Shown here: in pieces, positions 12,201-22,400 of the stretch
How the letters are laid out: each line of letters opens with the position of its first letter
Numbering within the stretch: the stretch's first letter is position 1
Origin: Parachlorella kessleri
Taxonomy: Eukaryota; Chlorophyta; Trebouxiophyceae; Chlorellales; Chlorellaceae
Direction of reading: 5' to 3'
NCBI GenBank assembly: GCA_001598975.1
Contig: BBXU01000821.1
Coordinates: forward strand, 1 to 43,933
Length of the DNA: 43,933 nucleotides
Position numbers and translations under genes: made by a program
Notes under the pieces: generated by a model
What the model saw: the letters and a program-made list of their open reading frames with translations, nothing else
Told to the model about the DNA's origin: nothing
Databases searched by the model: none

Positions 12201-12756
12201 AAACTTGGGAGGGATAAATGCTAGCCCCCAGGCAGCAGTGGCGGCAGCAAGAGTCACATAGAACCCGGTGCTAAGCACCAGGGTATGCAGAGGTACTCAC
12301 CCAAAGCACGATAAGCTGACTTGCATTGAGCACTGCCAGCCCGGCGCAGACCAAAAGGTCGTAGCTGTTGTCAAACAGGAACGCATAGCCTGCCTGCGCC
12401 CCATAGAACAACGAGGAGCACAAAATAACAAGCGCATCCTGCAAATGCTCGCTTCCAGCCTGCACAAGAGATATAGATTTTGTTAGATCAGGTCATATGC
12501 AGCCTACTCAGAATCGCCACAAACGAATTAGATGGATAGATTCGCTGCGCGGCCTCACCGCACGGTTACCGAGGTCCACCCAGCCGAACTGCCCTGCTGC
12601 AAGTGAAGCTGAGAGGAGAGTGTAGACTACCGCGCAGGACAAGAAGAGCTGCGAGGAGAGGGGTAGAGATTGCCACCATGCCGAGCCCCGCGGCTGCTTA
12701 TTTAACAAAGATGGCCTAGTGATGCTGTTATCAGGTGAGCCTCTAAATATATTCAT
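3226..12756 (-). CDS. Multi-span membrane / PH / TKL-like Ser/Thr protein kinase
   Basis: Predicted 1,627-aa protein from 23 exons: 12559-12756, 12301-12459, 11946-12167, 11552-11777, 11272-11361, 10962-11089, 10648-10734, 10381-10460, 9925-10074, 9522-9735, 9190-9339, 8838-9007, 6885-8590, 6542-6684, 6127-6345, 5705-5855, 5200-5293, 4842-5002, 4452-4565, 4115-4224, 3813-3884, 3582-3674, 3226-3372 (4,884 nt, every junction in phase). Residues about 30-298 hold 7-8 hydrophobic spans; about 362-440 a PH-like fold; 570-1314 a Ser/Pro/Ala-rich linker; 1320-1600 a kinase with GEGSEGAVYA, VAVKK (Lys1350), HRDLKPAN (Asp1441), DFG (Asp1459) and CAPE, so catalysis looks intact. KPAN suggests Ser/Thr specificity. 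The start is uncertain: ATG 12756 is used, but ATG 12897 is also in frame (+47 aa). It is likely a membrane-anchored signalling kinase; ligand and substrate are unknown. The alternative is two adjacent genes, which the continuous phase argues against. Confidence 0.78.
7166..7260 (-). repeat. 24-bp tandem repeat coding for an SGRNSPA octapeptide
   Basis: Units 7166-7189, 7190-7213 and 7214-7237 plus a degenerate fourth copy (from 7238). On the minus strand each codes for an 8-residue block of the type PSIRNSPA, PSGRNSPA or RSGRNSPA inside exon 13 of the kinase gene. Each block has an R-x-S-P site typical of proline-directed phosphorylation. The unit length keeps the reading frame. Confidence 0.85.
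9925..10734 (-). other. PH-like domain exons of the kinase gene
   Basis: Exons 10648-10734, 10381-10460 and 9925-10074 give a basic linker (RRTARRGRGNNG) and then HWRFFQLSHDGSTLRW, KRFVLLYHVEDII and an amphipathic C-terminal helix LYQAWQRGLRMLIQLL. Strands ending with a Trp-containing helix match the plant/algal PH pattern seen before kinase or RCC1 domains. A lipid- or protein-binding role is inferred from the fold only. Confidence 0.6.
11272..12756 (-). other. N-terminal membrane module of the kinase gene
   Basis: Five exons encode hydrophobic stretches at roughly residues 31-55, 73-95, 99-119, 128-149, 194-205 (short), 215-240, 246-268 and 281-296. Between spans 4 and 5 is a charged loop of about 45 residues containing YRRFGWHMYSKM and CDLRFKDAEQ. 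I do not recognise the family. The 12301/12167 junction (TGG|GTGAGT to GCAG|GCAACG) skips a hydrophobic but intronic stretch; this is the only in-phase solution I found. Confidence 0.7.
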
Positions 12757-12984
12757 GGGCGTCCCTCTGCAAGGAGTACGTCTTGGAATCCCGTCACATG
12801 ATGTTCGCGAGCTAAAAGACGCACTACCAGCGCTTTTATCCGTTGCGCCCAATATAGATATCCATGTCAAAGGCAGAAACCAATGGTAGGGAGCCATGCC
12901 GGGACATGTCTTGGGCTTCCGAACCCCGCGCAACTGCCTTACTAAGCAAATGACTAGGAGCATGACTAGGAGGGGAGCGGAGCG
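12757..12984 (-). promoter_or_regulatory. 5' region of the kinase gene
   Basis: This stretch separates the chosen start (12756) from the transposon. It is open in frame up to a second ATG at 12897, so it may be partly coding or 5' UTR. Only about 97 bp lie between ATG 12897 and the transposon end, so the promoter probably overlaps or lies beyond the element. I see no clear TATA box. Confidence 0.35.
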
Positions 12985-12993
12985 TCATGGACA
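12985..12993. repeat. Left target-site duplication of the MITE
   Basis: TCATGGACA directly abuts the left terminal repeat and is repeated at 13608-13616. Confidence 0.75.
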
Positions 12994-13203
12994 CAGGGTG
13001 TCTAATTTCGTTTTGGGTTTTGGCGACAGTTGGCGATGGCTTCCCCAGATTTACAACACTTGTAGCCAAACGTTGGCGACGGCACAAGTCAAACTGGCTC
13101 CAGGGGTTGGCGCTGGCAAATACAATTTTGGCACCAAGTGGTGGCTACATAAGTCAGATGTTTGGCTCCAACCAGGTATCAAGCCTTTAGACACCCAATA
13201 TCA

Positions 13204-13262
13204 CCAGCTGCCTCCTGCTCACCCCCACTGCCAGCAGCTGCCTCCTGCTCACCCCCACTGCC
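13204..13262. repeat. 30-bp tandem repeat inside the MITE
   Basis: Two near-identical copies of a unit rich in CAGCTGCCTCCTGCTCACC followed by CCCACTG, then a decayed third start and a CTG run. It lies in the middle of the transposon and has no coding role that I can see. Confidence 0.75.
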
Positions 13263-13510
13263 ACCTACTGCCTGCTGCTGCTGCTGTGCCCCTTGCCTCT
13301 CTTGCTCAGTATGCTGCCTCGGCTTCCCTATGCCAAAATCGAACAGGGTGCGTTGCGCCATGTTGACATGCAGTGATCAGACTGTGTTCCCTGAACCTTG
13401 ACTAGATAGCTTGCCGTCCTGGCGTTGTACTGGTTTGGCGACAGGATGGTTGAAATTTGGCGCCAGTTTGGCGCCGCGCCTTCGGCGCGGTCTCAGAAAA
13501 TCGCCAAAAA

Positions 13511-13542
13511 TTTGGCGACGGCGCTGACGCGCCGTCGCCAAA
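13511..13542. repeat. Perfect 14-bp inverted repeat (hairpin) in the MITE
   Basis: Arms TTTGGCGACGGCGC (13511-13524) and its exact complement (13529-13542) flank a 4-nt loop TGAC. A second hairpin, CCGCGCC-TTC-GGCGCGG, lies just upstream at 13474-13490. Both are built from the element's recurring TTGGCG word. Confidence 0.85.
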
Positions 13543-13607
13543 CTAGCAGGCGAAAGCCCAATTTATCGCCAAAATTTGGCAATATCGCCAAAATTAGACA
13601 CCCTGAT

Positions 13608-13616
13608 TCATGGACA
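13608..13616. repeat. Right target-site duplication of the MITE
   Basis: TCATGGACA, identical to 12985-12993, two bases beyond the right terminal repeat. The true duplication may be 8 bp. Confidence 0.75.
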
Positions 13617-15002
13617 TCCTGTGCCTGACATGTCATGACAATGAACTGTTGTGTGTTTTGACTTTTTTGCAAGGGCCGGGTCCCTGGCATTATCTTCTCG
13701 ATCAAAGTTAGTCAAAGCCCATGCCACAGCCAAGCCTATGATGGCCGTCACTATTCACTGTTCTACGCGTAAAACCTCTTTTAACAACCTGCCTTTACTG
13801 ACATTACTGCTTTGATGTCTCAAGCCAACAGTACTGCGTGCAGTCCGGCTACAGCGTTCGCGGCCCAGGCGGCGGTAACGTGCGCTTAGTGTACTAGTAT
13901 TAGCATGGGTGGCAGGTAGTGCAAACAGGGAGTAGAGCTGGGCTGGACTGGACGGGCAGGGCTGGATGCAGAATGAGCCTGAGTCTTGCCTGAGTTCTGA
14001 GTATTGCTAGCGCGCGATAGCTGGAGGACCACAGCTCCTGAAGGGCTGAGGGGAGAGGTGGGACGATGCCCACCTGAGCCAGCCAACCTTTATGGCTGCT
14101 GAGCCAGGCCCGTGGGAGTTGCAGCCAGGAAATTGCAACGGGTTGAGAAAGCCCAAGGTCGACAAGGTCCATGTTTGCCGCTGAGGTCTCCCCTCGGCTA
14201 TTATGGAACCGGGAACACTAGACTCCCCTTTGTGCGGGCCACCTGCCGAGCTTAGACACCGCCGCCCGCCCCATGGGACAGCTGTTAGAGGGGGCCTGGT
14301 TGCACGCTCGGGCTTGTTTGCTGGAGGTTCCGTCGTCACCAGGCAGGGTAGGCAGCCGCCAGTCTGTCCAGTCATAAGTAAGCGTGGCAGGTAATGCGAT
14401 CAGAGAGGAGGTACAGGTAAACTGGGCTGCAGGGGTGTATGCTTTGAACCCTCGGAGGGGTGGACAGGCTGTGAAGCACCTGCCTGCTGCTCAGCATGGG
14501 CCGAAGCAGGGCAGCACGCAAGGGTCTGTCCCCGGACCAAGCATGGGCCACAGTAGCAGGACATAAACCAGTAGGTGCCCTTTGGGTAGGGTATCATGTG
14601 GACTCACCGACGGAGCCATCGAGCCAACTCGCCTGGGGCCTCAAGGTTTGTGGCTTGAAGGCTTGAGGCTTACTCCACAGCCACGGCATGGGCGCCCAGA
14701 GCAGACCGACCAGTCTTACATTGCATGCCTGTCCCTTTACATGACAGATGGCCCTACGTCACTCGACACAGTTGCGTGAAATGACAAATACAAATATACA
14801 CATGCACACTTTCAAGCTTATCAGTACCAGAGAAGTCACCACCAGAAATGGCAAAAAGCAGTGAGACGGTATAGACCAAACATTATACAAGCAAATCCCT
14901 TGCGGATCAAAATTGGGTGCACAGGTTTGTTTGAGGTATTAGCATGGCCCATAGGCCTCCGACCAGTACACAGTGTTAACAGCACCACAAACAAAGGCTC
15001 TC
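13617..15002. other. Region between the MITE and hydA
   Basis: About 1.4 kb with no convincing exon on either strand. The part near 14700-15002 is probably the hydA 3' UTR. The rest contains only short frames in biased sequence and is taken as intergenic. Confidence 0.5.
14716..14741 (-). terminator. Candidate polyadenylation signals for hydA
   Basis: Two TTACA words (14716-14720 and 14737-14741) read TGTAA on the minus strand, the polyadenylation motif used by green algae, about 265-290 nt after the hydA stop. Confidence 0.35.
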
Positions 15003-18000
15003 TCATTGCGACCCTGCGCCGTGCTGCACGCCCGCCCCCTCTGCATCTGATGCCTCGCCCAGGTAGTCCGCCTCCGACTCGGGCCCCACCAGGCACACCT
15101 GCACCCACCAGGCAAAGCCACAGCCAGAGGCACCTGACAGCCCGAGGCACCCCGTTGCATCCAGCATGGCTGGTCACACTTCCATCATCTGCCACATCAG
15201 CCAACCCACTGCCAGGAGGGCACTGACAGGGCCCGCCTTGGTGCATAGTAGGGACACTGTTGTATGTGTGAGCAGGGGCGGGGGTGAGAGCCAGCATGTG
15301 GTCTCACCTTGCCCACCAGGTTGGGTAGCTCGCAGGCGGGGGCCTGGCGCTCCAGTGGCGGCGGCGGGGCCGTGATGTCGAAGGACGCGGGCCCGCACAC
15401 CTCAAAGTAGGTGTGCAGGTGGGTGTGGGCCTGCGCGGCACGGCACGGCATGCCGCAGCTTAGCGCAGCTGCTGGCAAGGTCAGGCTGCTACATAACAAG
15501 GGGCACACACTCCCAGCCCCCTAGGGAGCACACCCGTGAGCCGTCCGTCCAGCTGGAGTGCAGAGCAACAGCCTGCCAAACGAATGCGGTGTGGGAATGA
15601 GGCTTGCCGCCCTGCAGGCGCTGGGCACCCACTTCGCCGCACTGCTTGCTGGCCAGCGGTTCCCATGGCAGTCATGGGAGTTGCGTGCACCCTCACACCT
15701 CGTGGCTTCCCGGCTGCCCAAGCCACTCATTGTAGAGTGCCTGCATGACGGGAGATTCGTAGGACCGCCTGATTGCCAGCCGCTCCTCCACGCTGTAGAT
15801 GCCCTGCTGGCGCTTGTGCAGCACCTCCTTGTCCTTGGACCGAGGCTGCCCGCCGCCACCGATGCAGCCTGCGGGGGGGGGGGGCCGAAGCGAGCTGCCT
15901 CAGACGTGTACTTGCGCAAGGCAGGAAGCTTAGGAGTTATGCACGCAGGCGGGCTGTGGCATACTTAGTGCAACAGGGGGTTTGAGGACCGACACACCAC
16001 AGGGCAGCGTGCTCTGGTTCATAACAAGCGCATAGGCAGCAAAGAGTCACCTAAGGGGCACCTGAAGATGCCACATACAACCCTGACATCAAACTGAGCC
16101 TCACGCCTCATACATGTGGCCCCCTCTCCCCCTGCGCCGCCCCGCCTCCCTCACCTCCCGGGCAGGCCATGACCTCCACGAAGTCATACTCTGACGACCC
16201 CTTCTTGATGCCGTCCAAGACCTTCTTGGCGTTGCCCAGCCCGTTGGCCACCGCCACCCGCACCTCCACAGGCTGCAACATGCAGTGGGGCGCTGAAAGT
16301 CAGAAGTTGCCAGTGGTTTAGTGGTTGGAGATACGTACTGGAAGGGATGTATTTGGCATGGGCCCCGGTTGCCTGTGCAGCTCACAGTGGCGTGGTGAGC
16401 AAAGTAGACTCAAACCAGCCCCCGGCCTCGCGCAGGTAGCTCCTGGCCACTAGGCAACGCAGCATGCCCAGCACTGAAGCCAGGGTCCATGCCCCACCTC
16501 TGCATTCCTCAGCCGGCCCAGGGGGTTGGCAGGCACCGTGACGGTGGCCTCCTTGATGCCCTCCAGGCCACGCACTTCGGTCAAGTGCAGCCGCGGCAGG
16601 TGCTCTCCACTGGCAAAATAGTAAGCCGTTCTGCACCGGGGGGCGGGGACTTGGTTGGTGGGTTGACAGCAACCGTCATCGAGCCAACACACTGACCTGT
16701 GCAATGGCATGGAGTGCGGCAACAGGGCACGGCTGTCTATTCAGCTGATACCTGCATGGCATGAGCTCCTGGTGAGGAGGCCCCACCCAGCACCCACCAG
16801 CTCCCCGCCCACACCGTGCGGGGCACAGGTACGTGTAGAGGCCTACCTGAGCACCGCCTCCATCACTCCCCCGGTGGACCCGAAGATGGCGCCCGCCCCT
16901 GTTGCGATCCCCAGGAAGGCGTCAAACTCCTCCACCGGCAGGTTGACATAGTCCCAGCCCCGCTCCTTGATAAGCGCTGCCAGGTCCTTGGTGGTCCAGT
17001 TGTGGTCAACCTCCCTGCCAGGCACGCCCCAGAGGCTTGAGGGGGAACTACTCCCAGAGGAGAAGCTGAGAAGGCTTTGGGTTTCGCGGAGGTAGCGAGC
17101 GAGCAGCCTGGGCATGCCTGGCTGACTGGCTGCGCCGCCCCTTGTCCCCCCTGATAGATATTCTGGCTGATCAGTCCCATGTTGCCCCATTCAGTGCCCC
17201 ACTGAATGGGAGATTTGGGGCACGGTGTGGCTGCCACAAGCTCGGCTTCATTGTAGCATGTTACCATCTGTACTCCCGGGCCTTGGCAGCCCAGCACCAG
17301 CACGTCCCCCCTTACCTGGCTCCGTCCATGGTGTGCATCATCATCCGGTCTGCCTCCGCCTGCAGCATTTCCAAGGCCATGCTCTGACTACCTAGGAAAT
17401 ACCATTTGCGTTGGTCTGTCTGCGAGGGAGGTTCGAAACAGCAGAAGTGCCTGCCTGCTCAAGTCCTAAATAATGCCTAGCGACTATGTGGCACTGCAAC
17501 CCCTGCACTGCGCCGCCTGGCCCAGCCCACCTGCTTCTTGAGGCAGGGGGTGACCGGCACCATCACTATCTCGCGGGGGGTGCGCCCGATTTTCTGTGCA
17601 AAGTACTGCTTCACAGCTGCCGCACCAATAGCGATGGGGGACTTGGCTGAGGACAGGTGGGGGATCATGTCGGGGTGGCGCCTCTCCACGGTCTCTGCAA
17701 GTCTTGCACAGCGGAGAGGTGGCTCACCAAAGCAACAACATCAGCATCCCTTGCAGGCTTGCATGCAAGGTGGAAACTGGCTGTCAGCGCCCAGCCACCC
17801 CCATAGAAGCGCCCCTTTGCTCCTCAGCTGCGTAGCAATTGCAGCCTGCACCGCCCCACGCAGTGCTGGGCATGTCACAGCACTCAGCGGCGGCCTTGCC
17901 GTGCGCTGCTCACCAACCCAGGCTGGGCAGCAGGAGGTGAACATGGGCAGCGGGGCGGGGTGGCCCTCCTCCGGGTGCACCCTGCTGTACAGCCGCTGTA

Positions 18001-18846
18001 CCAGCTCCTCCGCCTCCTCCATGATGGTCAGGTCCGCGCCAGCCTGGGTATCTGGTGCCACAAGACGAGAGGCAGGGAAGCTAGGTCGAGTACTTGTGCA
18101 GCCTTAGTTAGTGGAAAAGGACGGGGTGCTCCAGCTAACGATTGCTAGTCCAGCACAAGCATGTAGACCACACCAGGGCTGCTGTGAACGCCGGAGAGGC
18201 AGAGGTGACAAATCCCGGGTGTTGCTGCTGTTCTCAAACCCAATATTAGAGCTCATAAAAAACCCAAGGTGGACGGAGGATCACTGGGGACCACAGCAGA
18301 TAGGGAGAAGTGTGCACCACCGCGTACCAAAGACATAGTCGAACCCTAGCTTCTTGAGCGCGGACACCATCTGGCCGGTGGTTGGCGTGCCTGGCTCCAG
18401 ACCAAACTCCTCCCCCAGCGCCACTCTGACGGCCGGGGCAGTCTGTGCTATGACCACCTTGTCGCCCTTGTCTGCAGAAAGGCGAGGGAGCCTGGGACAG
18501 AGGGTGCAGCGATGACTTCGTATAAGTACGGAGGACAACGCACAACAAGCAGCAACGCCTGGCAAGCTGGAGCCTTGGAGCAGGGGGAAGCAGGCACTGT
18601 GACGGCCGCCGCCTCAGGCTCTCTAGTCTGAGCTGCTCACTTCAGGCCAGACTCACCTATCTCGTGCAGGACCCACTGCACATGATCAACAGCTCCTTTC
18701 TGTGTGAGGAAAGGGGGTGAGGCAACCGAAGCTGCAGCTGCCCTAACTAGTACTCCTCGTCGCGCAACTAGCCTCGGATGCACAGACAGCCCCGAGCAGC
18801 CGCTACGATGGCTTGCGGTCGCAGGGAAACCGCTGGTTGTCAACAT
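15003..18846 (-). CDS. hydA: [FeFe]-hydrogenase, chloroplast-targeted
   Basis: Reversible H2 production at the H-cluster, normally fed by photosynthetic ferredoxin in the plastid stroma under anoxia. Eleven exons: 18657-18846, 18328-18471, 17914-18051, 17531-17694, 17316-17359, 16847-17014, 16498-16630, 16155-16272, 15699-15868, 15308-15430, 15003-15098 (1,488 nt, 495 aa, all in phase). The first about 40 residues are Ser/Arg/Ala-rich, like a transit peptide. H-cluster motifs: TSCCPAW (150-156), TPCLKKQ (206-212, normally MPC), MACPGGCIGGGGQP (362-375); cysteines 153, 208, 364 and 368 are in place. Proton-path residues Cys152, MEEAEE and LSSAKSP are also present. No N-terminal F-cluster domain is encoded. 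The C-terminus runs about 60 residues past the algal HTH-Y end and holds Cys435, Cys456 and Cys466. HydEF/HydG maturases are not in this window. GTAC, the copper-response core, occurs once upstream (19098). Confidence 0.97.
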
Positions 18847-19490
18847 GATCCCACGATAAACACTAGACACAAATCTACCAGCGCATCAGAAACACCCGCG
18901 GATCACCAAGGTGGCACTGCAATTCTCGGTTCGAGACTTAAAAGATTATCAAATACGGTGGCGGCCTGTGCTGATGTGAGGAATATGTCGGGTTTAACTC
19001 GAGTCGCCTCGCCGTCACGCAACCCCTTGTCGAAAGCCGTTCCCGCTCAGGACTGTGGCAGGCCTTCCCAGGCCAAAAGCACAATGTTAACCCGTTTGTA
19101 CAGACAGAAGATAGCCTTTAAGCTAGTGCGTTGGGGTTCGATGGTGGCGGCCGCCGCCCTAGGCTGTGACCACCACAGACTTCCAGGCTGAGGGTGGTCG
19201 CGTCCCTCGGAGCCAGCAGCGACTCCGTGAGACGAGCTGAGGCTGTCTCTTATGCAAGCAAAGGGAACCCTGTCGCTGTGTAACCACCTGCTTGGCCGGG
19301 CTGCAGAGACCGCTCCTGGAAATCATCCTGCCACTCATGCGCCAGGCAGGCGTAGAGTTGTAGCATTTGCTGCACTACAGGGACAGATCCACCAAGCAGG
19401 CCATACGTCCAAGCTGCGTCCAAGCTGCACATGCAGCCTTCCCAACCGTATGCGCCATGGTTCCTGGCACAGCCGCAGCAGGTTGCCACC
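18847..19490 (-). promoter_or_regulatory. Region between GCP gene and hydA; hydA promoter
   Basis: 644 bp between the GCP-like stop (19491) and the hydA ATG (18846), both genes on the minus strand. It must hold the GCP 3' UTR and the hydA promoter. I see no TATA box. One GTAC (19098-19101) lies 252 bp upstream of the ATG; a single copy is expected by chance, so it is only a weak hint of copper/anoxia control. Confidence 0.4.
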
Positions 19491-22400
19491 CTACTGCTGG
19501 TGCGGTCTCCTTTGTTGCTGCTGCTGCCGCTGCCTGCTGTAGAAGCCGCTGTAGTCCAGCTGCAGCGCCAGCTCAGCCAGCACCCCCTGCCTCCCCGCCT
19601 CCTCCAGCAGCCCGTGCAGCGCCTCCACCCTGGCATGGAACAGCGCCATGCCCTCCTCCAGCGGAGCCCAGGCAGAGTCGCGCCGCAGCACCTGCACGTG
19701 AAGCGCGCTCGCTGGCAGCACTAAGTCGCGGCGGAACGCAGCACTGGCAAAGCATGCAACAATAGGGAGAATTGGCAAAGGTAAGAACAACGCCCAAGCG
19801 GGTGCCTGGCTGCATGTGGCATAGGAGGTCTGAGGGGGCGATGCCCACAAGAATGTCACTTGCCAAGGCCCACTGGCCGGCCTCAATTGGAGCCCCCCCA
19901 CCTGCGCCCAGGCAACTTGGCCCCTGCCAGCGGAACCCAGCCGCACGGCAGCCTGCAGCCGCAGCGCAAAGTCAATGGCTGCCTGCAGCGCTGCATCCAC
20001 CGCCTCCCTCACGGCCGGGTTGCCACCAAAGGTGAGGCACGCGGCAGAGACTGCCCTGACATAGGCTCGGTGCAAGTCCAGGAGCTCCTGCAGGTCCGCG
20101 ATGCCCTCCTGCGCCTGCCCAGCGCTGCTGTCGCTGCCACCGCAGGGCTCAACCGGGTGGTGTGGCTGCTGGTGGCTGAGGGGGGCAGCTGCGGCAGGCT
20201 CTCCTGCCGGCGCGGCACCAGATGAGAAGCGCCCAAAGCGGGACAGGCGTGGTTCGGCATCCACCATGACAACAGGCGGCACTGCTGCCCCTGCTGCTGC
20301 TACCCCCGCCGCTGCAAGTGCCCTGGGCGTGCCTGGGAGGGAGAGGGTGGCCAGGTCCAGTGAGCCCTGGCGGCTGGGCTGGCGGGAGCTCTGTCTGCTC
20401 ATGCTCCTTGCCTTGAGCACCAAGCGGTGGGCAGCAGAACCTGCAGTTCAGCCACAACCAAAGCCACAATCACACGTCTCTTGCATCCTGCCGCGTACAG
20501 CTTGCACCGAACATGGATGTGCTCTTCTGCGACTTCTGGCTGAGAACAGGAACCAACGCACACTTTCAGCTTGCAAGCCCACCAGTACCGGCCCTGGAAC
20601 CTCACACTGCCCCCAGCTGACTCACCCGGGCCTGCTAATGAGCTCATCCTGCTCAGCACGCCTGTCAGGGTGGCGGAGGGGCCCCTTCCCAGCACCGTAG
20701 CAGCCACCTGCTCTGAGCTGACCATCAGCTTGGCAAGCAGCTGCATCCATTCTGGCCCTGCACCAGGGCGCAGGGAGGGTGCCTTGCTTGGCCTGACATC
20801 AGGCCAGGGGTGCGAGTCATGGCAGCTTCCTCATGCGGCAGGTTGCCAACAGCAGGGACACCTTGAGTCAATATCTCCTGCCTGCCTTCCAGTACCCCCA
20901 GCGCAGGCAGTGGCGGCACATGGCTGACCTGAGGTGCAGGAGTGGAGGAAGGCCTGCAGGGCCGCCAGTAGCTGGGAGGCCCCATGCCTGAAGGCACGCA
21001 GCCGCTGCAGGCGCCGGTGCGCACGGTCCTCGTCCTCCTCACTCAGCAGCACATCTGCAGGCCGAGCAAGCCGGCGGGAGGTGGGTTACTGAGACTGCGC
21101 AAGAGGTTCTGTGTCAACGAGCGCCTGAGGCCTGCAGAGTGCTCTCCATGCCAGAGGGCGGTCGCGCGGACGCCTGTTCGCCACCACCATTGTGGCTGCA
21201 TGGGGCGGGTGGCCCTTAGGGCACACCCTTTGAACGCGCAAGCCCGGCGGCCCCAATGTGAGAGCGCCCACCCGCCCGCATGTGCACCCCCTGCCTGCTG
21301 GCTTACTTGCCTGCAGTGGACTTGGGGTGCAGCAGGAGCGGCGCCTGCAAGCCCCGCAGCAGCAGCTCCACGCGCTTGAGCCGCACCAGCATGCTGAACA
21401 CAGCCGCGTAGCCTTGCATGATGTCCTGCGCCCACCCAGGCCAACGATAATTTTGCGCATGGATGACCTTCAACCGCCAGCAGCAAGCAACTGCAGCTTA
21501 CAGGCTAGCTTCGCAGCCGCCTGTGAACTACTTTGTTGAGTGCTCAAGAGGCGCACACGCTCAAACATGGAAGGTGTGCAACACCGTGTTCCGCATGCCA
21601 CCCTCATGTGTGACAGGTTCTGCCACACACCCCTGGCCGGACCTGCGTGATGACTGCTGCCAGCGGCCAGCCCATGGTGTAGTCGAGAGACACGCAGTCC
21701 AGCCCATCAAGCACAGTGGGCGGCAGCACCACCGACACGGGAGCTCTGCAGCCAGGTCATGTGGGCTATCACCCTCTGCGCGTGCTTGCAACACCACAGC
21801 ACCACCAGGTGTTTTGCTGAGCCCTGCACCCTGCCTGCCCAGACCCACAGACCCACAGACTGGCTTGAAGCATCATCGACAGGACAAGAGGTGAACCACA
21901 GATTGTGCCCAAAGATGCCCAGACCCGCGTGGCACATACCTCTGCGCCGCTCGGCTTCTGCGCTGCGGGGTGGGCAGGCTGACTGCCTGCACCTGCGCAC
22001 TGACGGTGGACAGTCCCGGCAGCAGCCGCACCCGCAGGCGGGCCGCGTAGGGGTCGGCCTCCAAGCAGGTGCCCTGCAAATATCCAAACAAAAGGTCAAG
22101 CAAGAGGTCAAGGGCCAAGGTTCCGAGCCATGTGGCCAGCGGCAGCAAGGCTTCAGCTGGAGTACCAGGCCCCAGGCACCGCTGCTGGCTCACCCAGCCT
22201 GGCAGTCCAGCTGGGGGGGTTCGTTGTCGCCAAAAGCAGCTGCCACTCTGGAGCGTGGCAGCGCCTACCCACATAGGCTGAGGACTGGTGACGCATCCCT
22301 CCACCCCACCACCCACCTGCATCGCCTCATGCAGCAGCCGCTCCAGGCCATGCTGCGACAGCGCCTGCAGCGAGTCTGCCTGGGTGCCCAAGGCGGCCAC

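Larger units (their letters stand above)
12994..13607. mobile_element. Non-autonomous hAT-like DNA transposon (MITE)
   Basis: An element of about 614 bp bounded by perfect 15-bp terminal inverted repeats, CAGGGTGTCTAATTT at 12994-13008 and its complement at 13591-13605. The flank TCATGGACA occurs on both sides (12985-12993 and 13608-13616), a target duplication of 8-9 bp, with an extra AT at 13606-13607 on the right. A CAGGG terminus and 8-bp duplication are typical of hAT elements. Many copies of TTTGGCGAC or its complement lie inside both ends, like subterminal transposase-binding repeats. No transposase reading frame is present, so mobilisation would need an autonomous relative. Confidence 0.82.

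Noticed and set aside
12168..12300. Hydrophobic frame (FYVTLAAATAAWGLAFIPP) as an extra membrane exon
   Set aside because: No donor gives the needed phase, and including it leaves a 30-nt intron. Joining 12301 to 12167 is in phase and uses normal sites.
13886..14600. Small ORFs between the MITE and hydA
   Set aside because: Short, low-complexity, no splice-consistent extension and no domain; not supported as genes.
18778..19191. A + strand ORF of 137 codons upstream of hydA
   Set aside because: It overlaps the first hydA exon in antisense, has no recognisable domain and lies where the hydA promoter must be.
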